Positions 54,801 through 62,710 of a stretch of DNA of 64,000 bases are shown here, piece by piece. Every line of letters starts with the position of its first letter. Positions within the stretch are counted from its first letter, which is position 1. The notes under the pieces are model-generated. The model did no database searches. It saw nothing but the letters and a program-made list of their open reading frames with translations, and was not told the DNA's origin. A program made the translations under genes and the position numbers. The DNA comes from Falsiroseomonas bella (GTDB lineage: Bacteria; Pseudomonadota; Alphaproteobacteria; Acetobacterales; Acetobacteraceae): NCBI RefSeq assembly GCF_003173615.1, contig NZ_QGNA01000005.1, positions 372,001 through 436,000 on the forward strand, written 5' to 3'.

Positions 54801-54939
54801 CGAGTGGCAATTCACCCAGGTCATCGCCACCGGAACCCTGTTCTTCGACGCCGACGGGTCGGGCGCGGGCGCGGGCGTCATCATCGCCAGGCTCGCTGGG
54901 GGAGCGGAACTCGCCGCCGGCGACATCTGGATCCTGTAG
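51856..54939 (+). CDS. FG-GAP propeller and RTX repeat surface protein, type I secreted
   Basis: The 1027-residue product has no N-terminal signal. Residues of about 8-515 hold seven FG-GAP/integrin-type blades, each marked by a calcium loop (DLNGDGFDD, DVNNDGLDD, DVNGDGIAD, DLNTDGLDD, DINADGHAD, DVNGDGFDD, DINGDGFDE), so a seven-bladed propeller is likely. From about 527 several blocks of RTX nonapeptides follow (GGLGDDTLL, GGAGNDTLF and others), binding calcium once outside. The C-terminus (GTLFFDADGSGAGAGVIIAR) looks like a type I secretion signal. No secretion ABC transporter is nearby. A role in adhesion or matrix is inferred. Confidence 0.88.
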   Translation: MAITAIDLAAVAAGIGGFVVQGQDANDQLGFSGTSAGDLNGDGFDDLILGARLADAAGNAKTNAGDSYVLLGRSEGFAEPIDAATLAAGIGGFVIHGQDAGDLSGQPVAAAGDVNNDGLDDVLIGAAEADGPDNTRYLAGDSFVVLGRSSGLGPAMDLAALGTLGFALNGPGAGDLSGSAVAGAGDVNGDGIADLVIGAPEGDADGDGKASAGDTYIVFGRAQGFSGPVDLAGIASGTSSEGIYIPGAFASIRSGQAAALAGDLNTDGLDDIIIGAPGLYALSGSGDGAAYVVYGTQGGLIDLARVAMGDGGFAITQDNWTTTRFGFSVSGAGDINADGHADLVMGNYWGGPPVHVVLGRAEGFGAAIELDQTAPTAGNFALLVQEANDRAGMSVASAGDVNGDGFDDLVIGAPGGDGAGNMRRDSGEAYVVFGRADAGGVNIRLSDIAAGIGGFAIYGQDPGDSAGRSVASAGDINGDGFDELVIGAHGADGPDNTKPDAGSSYVVFGRDFTASVTQLGTAAAEVLSGTDGDDVMVGGLGDDTLLGGRGKDVLKGGAGDDLLRIADLADRRVEGDRGDDTLALDGADLTLDLSQIPDTLLTGIEAIDITGSGANTLRLTQREVLNLSDTSNTLRVTANPDDTLDLADGGWTDGGLQGATRSFTQGNATVVLAVVPYGNPPAGVLVVGDADPNALDGGGGGDTLRGEGGDDTLNGGTGADLMQGGPGNDVYRVGEPQDILIEAGADGHDLVRSAVDWTLGDNFEDLRLIGTAGRIATGNALDNRLFGNAGANRMFGLDGDDTLDGGAGNDTMHGGAGNDLYVVDSIGDYVDEFDAGAGGHDLVVASVSYTLHFYLEALRLVGTADIDGACWTSGVLIGNDGSNLLTGSNGDDTLFGGAGNDTLFGQGGANRLIGGAGEDSFRIGAPMQARDTIVGFVSGEDRLALDAIGFGLPTGNLDGLVTPLGVARFQRTADGLATAEAGEWQFTQVIATGTLFFDADGSGAGAGVIIARLAGGAELAAGDIWIL

Positions 54940-55123
54940 CCGGCCTGAAGCCAAATCGGGGATCGCGGAGCGGCCCGGCATGTCCCGGGCCAGCGCCCAT
55001 CGAATCTTGTCCGCCGGTTGTGGCATTCACGACATCTTGTGACGTTCCGCCTGAGCGTTGAGCGATGCTCTTGCGCGGCTCGGCACGCGGCCATCGCGCG
55101 CCGACGCCGTGGGAGAGACGGCC

Positions 55124-55885
55124 ATGGCGTCGCCCGATTGCCTCGCGGCCATCGTGCTGCTGCTGGACACCTCGGCCTCGGTGTCCGACCGGCTCTACGT
55201 CGCCCAGCGCGACGGCACCGCCTCGGCCTTCGAGACGAGCCAGGTGACGCGCGCCATCGAGGAACAGGGCGCCGTCGCGGCCATGGTGATGGAATTCGCC
55301 TTCGTCGCGCTGGTGCGGCTGGAATGGACGCTGCTGCGGGACCGGGCGGACGCCACACGGTTCGCCGCGCGGTTCCGCGCGCTGCAACGGTCCGACCGCA
55401 CCGGCAACACGGCGGTCGGCCATGCCGTTGCGAGCGCCATGCGGGAACTCTCCTTCGCGCCCTGCGCGCCACAGGCCCGGCTGATCGACATCTCCACGGA
55501 CGGGATCGAGACGACGCCACGGCTGCCGGCGGCGAAGGCGCGCGAGGCGGCGCTCGCCGAGGACGTGACGATCAACGCGATCCTGTTCCCGCCGCCCCGG
55601 GGCGACATGACGGAGGCCGAGGCGGCGGCGGGCCTGGCGGAGGCGGAGGCCTGGCTGCGCAGCCATGTCGCGACCGGCTTCGTGCGGGTCGCGACCGAGG
55701 AGGAAGGCTTCGCCCTCGCCTTCCAGCGCAAGGCGGTGACGGAACTCACCGCCATCCGGCGGCGCGAGGCGCGCGGCGTTGACGCCGGGCAGGCCTACGC
55801 CACGTCGCCGCGCTTGCCGCGCCTCGGGTCGTTCGCGCCGGGAAGGCTGTCGCCGAGGCCGGTGGTGTCCACGCCGCCGCGATAG
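55124..55885 (+). CDS. DUF1194 von Willebrand-type protein without signal peptide
   Basis: This 253-residue protein has the MIDAS-type metal site DTSAS at about residues 15-19 (LAAIVLLLDTSASVSDRLYV), plus ISTDGIETT later, and resembles DUF1194. Unlike the relative at 62711 it has no signal peptide, and it starts at an ATG behind GGGAGAG. The last 30 residues are Pro/Arg/Ser-rich and lie antisense to the end of the next gene (91-base overlap), suggesting that an earlier stop was lost. It is 184 bases after the RTX gene. Confidence 0.7.
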   Translation: MASPDCLAAIVLLLDTSASVSDRLYVAQRDGTASAFETSQVTRAIEEQGAVAAMVMEFAFVALVRLEWTLLRDRADATRFAARFRALQRSDRTGNTAVGHAVASAMRELSFAPCAPQARLIDISTDGIETTPRLPAAKAREAALAEDVTINAILFPPPRGDMTEAEAAAGLAEAEAWLRSHVATGFVRVATEEEGFALAFQRKAVTELTAIRRREARGVDAGQAYATSPRLPRLGSFAPGRLSPRPVVSTPPR

Positions 55886-56463
55886 GAGGCTGGCATCGGG
55901 CCGCCCACGGTGCCGCTGCTGACATTGCCCGCGCCGCCGGCCCAGCCCTCGCGGCGCCAGTCCTCGGTGCGGCGATGCATGTCCACCGGGCCGTGGCCGT
56001 CGAGGATGCGCTCGGCCTCGTCGGCGCGGCGCTCCGGCGCGCGCACCACGACCAGGTGGCCGCCGCGGCGCAAGCCCTCGGAATAGGTGCCGGCCTCCTC
56101 CTCCCCGAAGCCGGCGGAAACCAGGCCGCCGAGCAGACCGCCCGCCGCGGCGCCGGCGCCGGCGCCGGTGAGCGTCGCGACCAGCCAGCCCGCCGCCACG
56201 ACCGGGCCGACGCCCGGAATGGCCAGCGCGCCGAGGCCCGCCAGCAGGCCGGCGCCGCCACCAAGCAGCGTGCCGAAGGTGGCGCCGGTTGCGGCACCGG
56301 GGGCGGCACCGGTGTCGCCGCGGTTCGCCTCGACCACCCGGTCGCGCTCCGGGCCCATGTAGCTGATGTCGCCCTGCGCGAAGCCCGCCGCTTCCAGCGC
56401 GGCCACCGCCGCATGGGCGCTTGCAGAGGTGTCGTAGAGTCGCGCGATGCTGCGTATCGCCAT
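55795..56463 (-). CDS. glycine-zipper protein, general-stress-like
   Basis: This 222-residue protein has an N-terminal alpha/beta part (IARLYDTSASAHAAVAALEA) resembling small general stress proteins of the YflT/DUF1269 kind. A long Gly/Ala-rich hydrophobic zipper (ATFGTLLGGGAGLLAGLGAL and more) may insert into a membrane, and then GGHLVVVRAPERRADEAERI. The C-terminus is flexible and Arg/Gly-rich. Function is unknown; a stress or envelope role is inferred. Its end overlaps the convergent DUF1194 gene. Confidence 0.7.
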   Translation of the reverse strand: MAIRSIARLYDTSASAHAAVAALEAAGFAQGDISYMGPERDRVVEANRGDTGAAPGAATGATFGTLLGGGAGLLAGLGALAIPGVGPVVAAGWLVATLTGAGAGAAAGGLLGGLVSAGFGEEEAGTYSEGLRRGGHLVVVRAPERRADEAERILDGHGPVDMHRRTEDWRREGWAGGAGNVSSGTVGGPMPASYRGGVDTTGLGDSLPGANDPRRGKRGDVA

Positions 56464-56496
56464 GTCGGATCCTTCCGTTCGGTTGCGCCGGCAGGC

Positions 56497-57261
56497 TCAG
56501 GGCGTGGGCGCGATCCGGCCGCGGAAATCCATCGCCACGCCGGTCGGCTGGCCGTCACGGACGGCGCGGCCACGCCAGATGCCCTGCTCGTCGAGGCGCA
56601 GTTGCTGGACATCGCCGAATCCGGCTTCGCCGATGCGCTCGCGGGCCTGCTCCGCGGTGAAGGAGTTGGCGCCCGGCTCCAGCCCGGAGGAGGTTGCACC
56701 ACCACCTTCGACGGCACGGCCCGGCGTGGCAGCGCCGGCCGCCGGGGCGCGCTGGCTGCCCTGTGTCGTGCCGGTGGTCTGGGCCGGCTGCGTGCCTTGC
56801 GCGGTGCCGGTCGCCTGGGTGGGCTGCGTGCCCTGCGTCGTGCCGCTGGTCTGGGCGGGCTGGGTGCCCTGCGTCGCTCCGGCCGGGTTCATGCCCGGTG
56901 CCTGTCCGGCCACGCTGCCAGGCGGCATCGGCGAGGGGTTCACCTGCTGCGCCCGCGTGCCGGACTGATGATCGGGAGCACCGGCGGCGGTGCCGGGGTT
57001 CATCCCCGGGGCGTTGCCGGCGACGCTGCCGGGCGCCATCGGGGTGGGATTCACGCGCTCCGCGCGCACGCCAGGGACGTTGTTGGCGGGGCCGGCGGCG
57101 CCCGGCCCGGGGTTCATGGCCGGCGCGTTCCCGGCGCGACTGCCGGGCGGCATCGGGGTTGGATTGACGTCCTGGGCACGCGGCTGCGCCTGCGCCGCGC
57201 CCTGCACGAGAAGCGCCGCGGCCGCCGCCGCGCCGATCAAGCCAACCGCCCTGCGCATCAT
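56497..57261 (-). CDS. secreted repeat protein with PepSY-like C-terminus
   Basis: This 254-residue protein starts at ATG 57259-57261 (a second ATG follows) with a signal peptide (VGLIGAAAAAALLVQGAAQA). Next come three imperfect repeats of about 30 residues around VNPTPMPPGSRAGNAPAMNP, then Thr/Gln/Gly-rich repeats (TQGTQPAQTTGT). The C-terminal 55 residues (EQARERIGEAGFGDVQQLRL, then DEQGIWRGRAV) resemble a PepSY-like domain. It is probably periplasmic or outer-surface. I do not recognise a named family. It lies 33 bases upstream of the glycine-zipper gene. Confidence 0.7.
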   Translation of the reverse strand: MMRRAVGLIGAAAAAALLVQGAAQAQPRAQDVNPTPMPPGSRAGNAPAMNPGPGAAGPANNVPGVRAERVNPTPMAPGSVAGNAPGMNPGTAAGAPDHQSGTRAQQVNPSPMPPGSVAGQAPGMNPAGATQGTQPAQTSGTTQGTQPTQATGTAQGTQPAQTTGTTQGSQRAPAAGAATPGRAVEGGGATSSGLEPGANSFTAEQARERIGEAGFGDVQQLRLDEQGIWRGRAVRDGQPTGVAMDFRGRIAPTP

Positions 57262-57451
57262 CCGCTCTCCGTTGCCGTCGCCGCGCCGGCGCATGCGCCC
57301 GGCGTGACGTCTCAACGGTTGCGGCCGGCGGCTGTTCGTCGCGCCGCCGGCACGAGGCCACACAGCAGCGCGAGCGCAACGGCCGGCGCCCTCATGGGCA
57401 GCCCGGTCATGGCGCCGGCCCGAAGCGCCGGCTGGGCGGCAAAAGACCGGG

Positions 57452-57628
57452 CTAGTGGACCCTGTGGCCCCGCAGCCGCTCCATCTCCTCCTTCAGTCGC
57501 AGCTTTTCCCGCTTCATCCGGCTCAGCTGGTCGGCATCGGGCCGGGGGCGGTTGTCCTCCTCGGCGATGCGCATCTCCAGCGCGGCGTGACGCTCCTCGA
57601 GGGCGCGAAGGCGGGCGAGCTCAGCCAT
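57452..57628 (-). CDS. DUF465 (YdcH-type) small coiled-coil protein
   Basis: This 58-residue protein is highly charged and helical: RLRALEERHAALEMRIAEED, then RMKREKLRLKEEMERLRG. This is the DUF465 pattern, with Lys-rich LKxEM at the end. AGGGAAG serves as ribosome site. Function is unknown. A second DUF465 gene on the other strand starts 250 bases away. Confidence 0.8.
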   Translation of the reverse strand: MAELARLRALEERHAALEMRIAEEDNRPRPDADQLSRMKREKLRLKEEMERLRGHRVH

Positions 57629-57878
57629 GGGCAAGTCTTCCCTGTCCGTTGTCCGCAGGGGCCCGCGGCGGACCGGGGGATCCGGCGGCCCGCCTGGCGG
57701 CACCCCCGGCACGCGCATCGCGTGCTCCCCGCGATCCGTCACTTCTGCCCCCACGCCCCGCATGTTATTCCCCCTGGCGGCGGGGTCCAGGGTTTCTTCG
57801 GCCCGCCCCCGGTCCGTCCGGCCCCTTTCGGGGCGGCGGGCGCCGGGTGCCGCAACGAAAGATCGGATCCGGGGGCGC

Positions 57879-58079
57879 ATGCTGGCCGACCGCGACAGCC
57901 TCCTGCGTCGTCTGCACGAATTGCGCAGCGAGCATCGTGACCTGGATACGGTGATCACCCGGCTGGGCGAGACGGGGGCGGATGCGCTGCAGCTGCAGCG
58001 GCTGAAGAAGCGCAAGCTGAAGCTGAAGGACGAGATCGCCTGGCTCGAGAGCCGGCTGATCCCCGACGTGATCGCGTAG
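57879..58079 (+). CDS. DUF465 (YdcH-type) small coiled-coil protein
   Basis: This 66-residue protein ([20 protein letters not shown], then [19 protein letters not shown]) shows the DUF465 motif. It starts at ATG 57879 and ends 20 bases before purE. Such a gene next to purE is a recurring arrangement in alphaproteobacteria as far as I recall. Confidence 0.85.
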   Translation: MLADRDSLLRRLHELRSEHRDLDTVITRLGETGADALQLQRLKKRKLKLKDEIAWLESRLIPDVIA

Positions 58080-58099
58080 ATGCCGAGCGTGGAAGATCG

Positions 58100-58591
58100 A
58101 TGATGCCCGAGACCGCGCCGCTGGTCGGCCTGATCATGGGCTCGACCTCCGACTGGGAGACGATGCGCCACGCGGCGGAGACGCTGGAGCGCCTCGGCGT
58201 GCCGTTCGAATCCCGCGTCGTCTCCGCGCACCGCACGCCGCGGCGGCTCTACGACTATGCCGGCGGTGCTGCAGGGCGGGGGCTGAAAGTGATCATCGCG
58301 GGCGCCGGCGGCGCGGCGCATCTGCCGGGCATGGCGGCCTCCCTCACCGAGCTGCCGGTGCTGGGCGTGCCGGTGGAGAGCCACGCGCTGAAGGGGCAGG
58401 ACAGCCTGCTCTCCATCGTGCAGATGCCGGCGGGCATCCCGGTGGGGACGCTGGCGATCGGGCGGGCCGGGGCGGTGAACGCCGCGCTGCTGGCGGCGGC
58501 GATTCTGGCCCTGGCCGACCCGGCGCTGGCGCGGCGGCTCGTTGCCTGGCGGCAGGCGCAGACCGAGGCGGTGCCGGAGGCGCCGGCATGA
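58100..58591 (+). CDS. purE: N5-carboxyaminoimidazole ribonucleotide mutase
   Basis: This 163-residue enzyme converts N5-CAIR to CAIR in purine synthesis. The motif [20 protein letters not shown] starts at residue 9, then [12 protein letters not shown] and [20 protein letters not shown]. Length fits the bacterial class I enzyme. It overlaps purK by four bases. Confidence 0.97.
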   Translation: MMPETAPLVGLIMGSTSDWETMRHAAETLERLGVPFESRVVSAHRTPRRLYDYAGGAAGRGLKVIIAGAGGAAHLPGMAASLTELPVLGVPVESHALKGQDSLLSIVQMPAGIPVGTLAIGRAGAVNAALLAAAILALADPALARRLVAWRQAQTEAVPEAPA

Positions 58592-59712
58592 GCGCCGGGC
58601 CGCTGCCGCCGGGCTCCACCATCGGCATCCTGGGCGGCGGGCAGCTCGGGCGGATGTCGGCGCTGGCCGCGGCACGGCTCGGCTATCGCTGCCATGTCTA
58701 TGCGCCGGAGGCCGACAGCCCGGCGATGCAGGTGGCCGCCGCGCGCAGCGTCGCACCCTATGAGGATGCGGCCGCGCTTGCCGCCTTCGCCGCTTCGGTG
58801 GACGTGGTGACCTTCGAGTTCGAGAACGTGCCGGCCGCCACGCTCGACATCCTGGCGCCGCTGGTGCCGTGCCGGCCGGGGGTCGAGTCGCTGCGGATCG
58901 GCCAGGACCGGGTGCTGGAGAAGCGCTTCTGCGAATCGGCGGGCCTCGCCGTCGCGCCCTGGCGGGAGGTGCGGACGCGCGCCGAGCTGGACGCGGCGGT
59001 GGCGGCGATCGGGCTGCCGGCGGTGCTGAAGACCACGCGACTCGGCTATGACGGTCGCGGCCAGGCGGTGCTGCGCCGGCCGGAGGACCTCGACCCCGCC
59101 TGGGAGAGGCTGGCGCCGCGGCCGCTGGTGCTGGAAGGGTTCGTGGCGTTCGAGCGGGAGATCTCGGCCATCGCGGCCCGCGGCGCGGATGGCACGGTGG
59201 TGACCTTCGACGCCACCGAGAACCGCCACGCGCACCACATCCTCGACATCTCGATCGCCCCGGCGCCGGTGCCGGAGGCGGTGGCGGCGGCGGCGCGGGG
59301 GCATGTGGCGCGGCTGGCCGAAGCGCTCGGGCTGGTGGGGCTGCTGGCGCTGGAGATGTTCCTGCTGCCCGATGGCCGCCTGCTGGCCAACGAGATGGCG
59401 CCGCGGCCGCACAATTCCGGCCACTGGACGATAGATGCCTGCCTGTGCGGGCAGTTCGAGATGCATGTGCGCGCGGTGGCCGGACTGCCCCTGCCCGATC
59501 CGGATAGACATCACGAAGCGGTGATGAAGAACCTGGTCGGGCCCGAGTCCTTCGGTCGCTGGCATGACCTCGCGGCCATGCCCGGCGTCGCGCTGCATCT
59601 CTACGGCAAGGCCGAGGCGCGGCCGGGCCGCAAGCTTGGCCATGCGACGCGCCTGCTGCCGGGGGGAACCGTTGCGGCGGCGTCCGATCCGGGGCTGCTC
59701 GCCCCGGGGTGA
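58588..59712 (+). CDS. purK: N5-carboxyaminoimidazole ribonucleotide synthase
   Basis: This 374-residue ATP-grasp enzyme makes N5-CAIR from AIR, ATP and bicarbonate, feeding PurE. It shows the N-terminal [20 protein letters not shown], the ATP-grasp core [20 protein letters not shown], and the metal-binding [18 protein letters not shown]. Normal length. Its ATG overlaps the purE stop. Confidence 0.97.
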   Translation: MSAGPLPPGSTIGILGGGQLGRMSALAAARLGYRCHVYAPEADSPAMQVAAARSVAPYEDAAALAAFAASVDVVTFEFENVPAATLDILAPLVPCRPGVESLRIGQDRVLEKRFCESAGLAVAPWREVRTRAELDAAVAAIGLPAVLKTTRLGYDGRGQAVLRRPEDLDPAWERLAPRPLVLEGFVAFEREISAIAARGADGTVVTFDATENRHAHHILDISIAPAPVPEAVAAAARGHVARLAEALGLVGLLALEMFLLPDGRLLANEMAPRPHNSGHWTIDACLCGQFEMHVRAVAGLPLPDPDRHHEAVMKNLVGPESFGRWHDLAAMPGVALHLYGKAEARPGRKLGHATRLLPGGTVAAASDPGLLAPG

Positions 59713-59931
59713 CGTGGCGGCAATGTCGCGCTGTGGCGTAACAGCCACAGTCCGGCAATTCCGTTCCACTCGCGCTGTCAGTGCTCCGTTTCCGGTGATA
59801 GGTTGCTGCGCATGCACCGCCAGGGGAATGAGCCGCCTGGCGCCGCTTCCATCGGGCAGATGCCCGCGGGGAAGCCGGCGGGGCGGCGGACATCGCGGCG
59901 GTGCAACGGATTGGTTCGAGGAGAATTCCAC

Positions 59932-61044
59932 ATGAGCCTGAAGAAGGCCCTTCTCGCCGCGACGGTGCTGGCCCTGCCGGTCGCCGCGCAGGCGCAGCCC
60001 GTCAGCGGCCTCTACATCGCCGGCGGCCTTGGTGCGAACTGGCTGCAGGACAGCACCCTCACCTCGCAGGGCGCGATCCGCTCGGTGCTCGGCGCGTCCG
60101 GCATCGGCCAGACCGGCGACGCCAGCTTCAACACGGGCTGGGTCGGCGTCCTGAGCCTCGGCTACGGCTTCGGCAACGGCGTCCGCGCCGAGATCGAGGG
60201 CAACTACCGCGACAACGAGATCGACGGCATCTCGGGCTTCTCGGGCATCGCGGCGCCGCGCAGCCAGGGCGGCAGCGTGCAGTCCTACGGCGTGATGGCG
60301 AACGTCCTGTATGACTTCAACATGGGCCCCGGCGCCTTCGTCGTTCCCTACATCGGCGCCGGTATCGGCTACGCGATCCAGAACTGGGACAGCGTCAACA
60401 TCCGCAACTCGGTGACCGGCTCGCAGATCAACCTCGACGGCGACAACGGCAACTTCGCCTACCAGGCGATCGTCGGCGCGGCCTTCCCGATCGCTTCGGT
60501 GCCGGGCCTCGCGATCACCGCCGAGGGCCGCTACTTCGCGACCCTGTCGGACGACGTGGATGCGACGATCCGCACCGCGAACGGCCAGGCCACGCAGCGC
60601 GGCGCCTTCGAGGCTGACAACGCCAACTGGAGCCTGCTGATCGGCGTCCGCTACGCCTTCAACGCGGCCCCGCCGCCGCCGCCGGTCGTTGCCCCGGCTG
60701 CCGCCCCGGCTCCGGCCCGCACCTTCCTGGTCTTCTTCGACTGGGATCGCGCGAACCTGACCGAGCGCGCCCGCCAGATCATCGCCGAGGCGGCGCAGAA
60801 CGCGCAGCGCGTCGGCACGACGCGGATCGAGGTGGCCGGCCACGCCGACCGCTCCGGCACGCCGCAGTACAACATGGGCCTCTCGCAGCGTCGCGCCGAT
60901 GCGGTGGCCGCCGAGCTCGAGCGCCGTGGCGTTCCGCGCTCCGCGATGGTCATCCAGGCCTTCGGCGAAACCCGCCCGCTGGTCCCGACCGCGGACGGCG
61001 TGCGCGAGCCGCAGAACCGCCGCGTGGAGATCGTCCTCCGCTGA
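59932..61044 (+). CDS. OmpA-family outer-membrane protein (copy 1)
   Basis: This 370-residue protein has a signal peptide (KKALLAATVLALPVAAQA), an eight-stranded beta-barrel (about 22-240, with alternating aromatic strands ending in YFATLSD and YAFNAAP), a Pro/Ala linker (APPPPPVVAPAAAPAPA), and an OmpA-C peptidoglycan-binding domain (VAGHADRSGTPQYNMGLSQR, then RADAVAAELERRGV) with conserved Asp and Arg. GAGGAG lies upstream of the ATG at 59932. A homologous gene follows, with a terminator between. Confidence 0.92.
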   Translation: MSLKKALLAATVLALPVAAQAQPVSGLYIAGGLGANWLQDSTLTSQGAIRSVLGASGIGQTGDASFNTGWVGVLSLGYGFGNGVRAEIEGNYRDNEIDGISGFSGIAAPRSQGGSVQSYGVMANVLYDFNMGPGAFVVPYIGAGIGYAIQNWDSVNIRNSVTGSQINLDGDNGNFAYQAIVGAAFPIASVPGLAITAEGRYFATLSDDVDATIRTANGQATQRGAFEADNANWSLLIGVRYAFNAAPPPPPVVAPAAAPAPARTFLVFFDWDRANLTERARQIIAEAAQNAQRVGTTRIEVAGHADRSGTPQYNMGLSQRRADAVAAELERRGVPRSAMVIQAFGETRPLVPTADGVREPQNRRVEIVLR

Positions 61045-61071
61045 CGGCAGGCCTCAGGGCCGGAAGTCGGG

Positions 61072-61102
61072 AAGGGGCGCCGCAAGGCGCCCCTTTTCGT
61101 TT
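61072..61102 (+). terminator. rho-independent terminator after OmpA copy 1
   Basis: AAGGGGCGCC and its complement form a ten-base-pair stem with a GCAA loop (61072-61095), followed by TTCGTTT. It starts 28 bases after the stop codon. Confidence 0.8.
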
Positions 61103-61246
61103 GATCACAGCGGCTCGATACGCGGCGCGAACAGGCCTCCGTGCTTGTGAAAGCAGACGCCTTATTCTACTCGTTTCAGTAATCGGCGCTTGCGACGAGG
61201 CATCGGCCGATTCGCTTTTCTGAAGCCCACGGAGGGGAGATTCCGC

Positions 61247-62374
61247 ATGTCCTGGAAGAAGGCGGCTCTCGCCGCCACCGCGCTGATGCTGCCCGTCGCC
61301 GCCCAGGCGCAGACCGCGCCTTTCGGTCTCAACCTCGCAGGCTTCTATGTGGGCGCCGCGGCGGGCGTGAATCTCCGGACCGATTCCGACATCACCCTCT
61401 CCGGCGGCGCGGTGACCGGACCCTTCGGCGTGGGCATCGGCAACCAGAACGGCTCGGCGAGCTGGGATCCGGGCTACGCCCTGATCCTCAACATGGGCTA
61501 CGGCTTCGGCAACGGCCTGCGGCTCGAGGGCGAGTTCAGCTTCCGGTCCGACAACGTCGACAGCGTCGGCGGGCTCGGCCGCCAGCAGTATTGGCGCTCC
61601 GCCGGCATGGCGAGCACCTACGCCTTCATGGCGAACGCCTACTACGATTTCCGCGTGGACTGGCCGGTCATCCCCTATGTCGGCGCTGGCATCGGCTATG
61701 CCATCACCTCCTATGACCAGCTGACGACCACCACGAACGGCTCGCCCGCGCCCTTCCCGAACCAGACGAACATCGCCGGCGATGACGGGCAGTTCGCCTA
61801 CCAGTTCATCGTCGGTGCGAGCATGCCGATCGGCTCCGTGCCCGGCCTCGCGCTGACCGCCGAGTATCGCTACTTCGCGACCCTCGACAACGAGCTCAAC
61901 GCAACGCGCTACCAGCCGGCCGGGTTCTCGCGCGGCTCGGCGGAGGTCGAGAACGCCAGCAACACCTTCCTGCTCGGCGTCCGCTACACCTTCGGCGTGA
62001 CCCCGCCGCCGCCGCCGGTGGTGCCGGCCGCCGCGCCGGCCCCGGCGCGCACCTTCCTGGTCTTCTTCGACTTCGACCGCGCCAACCTGACCGAGCGCGC
62101 GCGGCAGATCATCGCCGAGGCGGCGAACAGCTCGCGGTCGGCCGGGGTGACCCGGATCGAGGTGTCGGGCCACACCGACACGGTCGGCTCCGCCAGCTAC
62201 AACCAGGGCCTGTCGGTGCGCCGCGCCAATGCCGTGGCCGCCGAGCTGGAGCGGCTGGGCGTGCCGCGCTCCTCCATGGTCATCCAGGGCTTCGGCTTCA
62301 CCCGCCTGCTGGTCCCGACCGGGCCGGGCGTGCGGGAGCCGCAGAACCGGCGCGTCGAGATCGTGCTGCGCTGA
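61247..62374 (+). CDS. OmpA-family outer-membrane protein (copy 2)
   Basis: This 375-residue relative of the preceding gene shares the domain order: signal peptide (KKAALAATALMLPVAAQA), beta-barrel with YGFGNGLRLEGEFSFRSDNV, Pro-rich linker, and an OmpA-C domain (VSGHTDTVGSASYNQGLSVR, then RANAVAAELERLGV). The C-terminal domains are nearly identical while the barrels differ, as expected if the surface loops diverged. GGAGGGGAG ribosome site. Its own terminator follows. Confidence 0.92.
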   Translation: MSWKKAALAATALMLPVAAQAQTAPFGLNLAGFYVGAAAGVNLRTDSDITLSGGAVTGPFGVGIGNQNGSASWDPGYALILNMGYGFGNGLRLEGEFSFRSDNVDSVGGLGRQQYWRSAGMASTYAFMANAYYDFRVDWPVIPYVGAGIGYAITSYDQLTTTTNGSPAPFPNQTNIAGDDGQFAYQFIVGASMPIGSVPGLALTAEYRYFATLDNELNATRYQPAGFSRGSAEVENASNTFLLGVRYTFGVTPPPPPVVPAAAPAPARTFLVFFDFDRANLTERARQIIAEAANSSRSAGVTRIEVSGHTDTVGSASYNQGLSVRRANAVAAELERLGVPRSSMVIQGFGFTRLLVPTGPGVREPQNRRVEIVLR

Positions 62375-62710
62375 CGCGCGGCGCGAATCGCGAATCCGAC
62401 CGAGGGGGCGCCGAAAGGCGCCCCCTTTTGCATGTCCGCATGCTCCGCGGCCCCGCGCTTCGCGCTTGACGCCGGGAGGGAGGCGAGACCAGACGGGCGC
62501 GGACCGGCACCGCGCCTTCATCTGTGCCGGACTCCTGAGCCGACGCCGCAACCGTTGCCTAAACAGTCGGCACTCGCCTCATCGGCGGACAAATTCGCAC
62601 GCACTCACCTGTTGATTGCCCTGTCCACGGGCGGTACATGCAATGTCCGAGGAGTTAAGCGCCAGGCGGCCATGACGGTCGGTCCTTCGGGACCCTGGAA
62701 AGGCGCTTGC
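62375..62710 (+). other. intergenic region after OmpA copy 2, no gene seen
   Basis: This 336-base stretch holds the terminator at 62404-62429, then sequence with no supported gene up to the DUF1194 start. A DUF1194 promoter must lie here, but I could not read a convincing one. An in-frame ATG at 62672 could start that gene 13 codons earlier. Confidence 0.5.
62404..62429 (+). terminator. rho-independent terminator after OmpA copy 2
   Basis: GGGGGCGCC and its complement form a nine-base-pair stem with a GAAA tetraloop, followed by TTTT. It lies 30 bases after the stop codon. Confidence 0.85.

Noticed and set aside
51958-55026. Open frame of 1022 codons on the minus strand
   Set aside because: Antisense to the FG-GAP/RTX gene; the repeats of that gene create a mirrored open frame.
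59731-59750. Small dyad CTGTGGC/GCCACAG after purK as terminator or operator
   Set aside because: The stem is only seven pairs with no T run, and nothing else marks it as a site.
62600-62670. Possible promoter TTGATT with a TACAT box before the DUF1194 gene
   Set aside because: The -10 match and spacing are poor and no second feature supports it.
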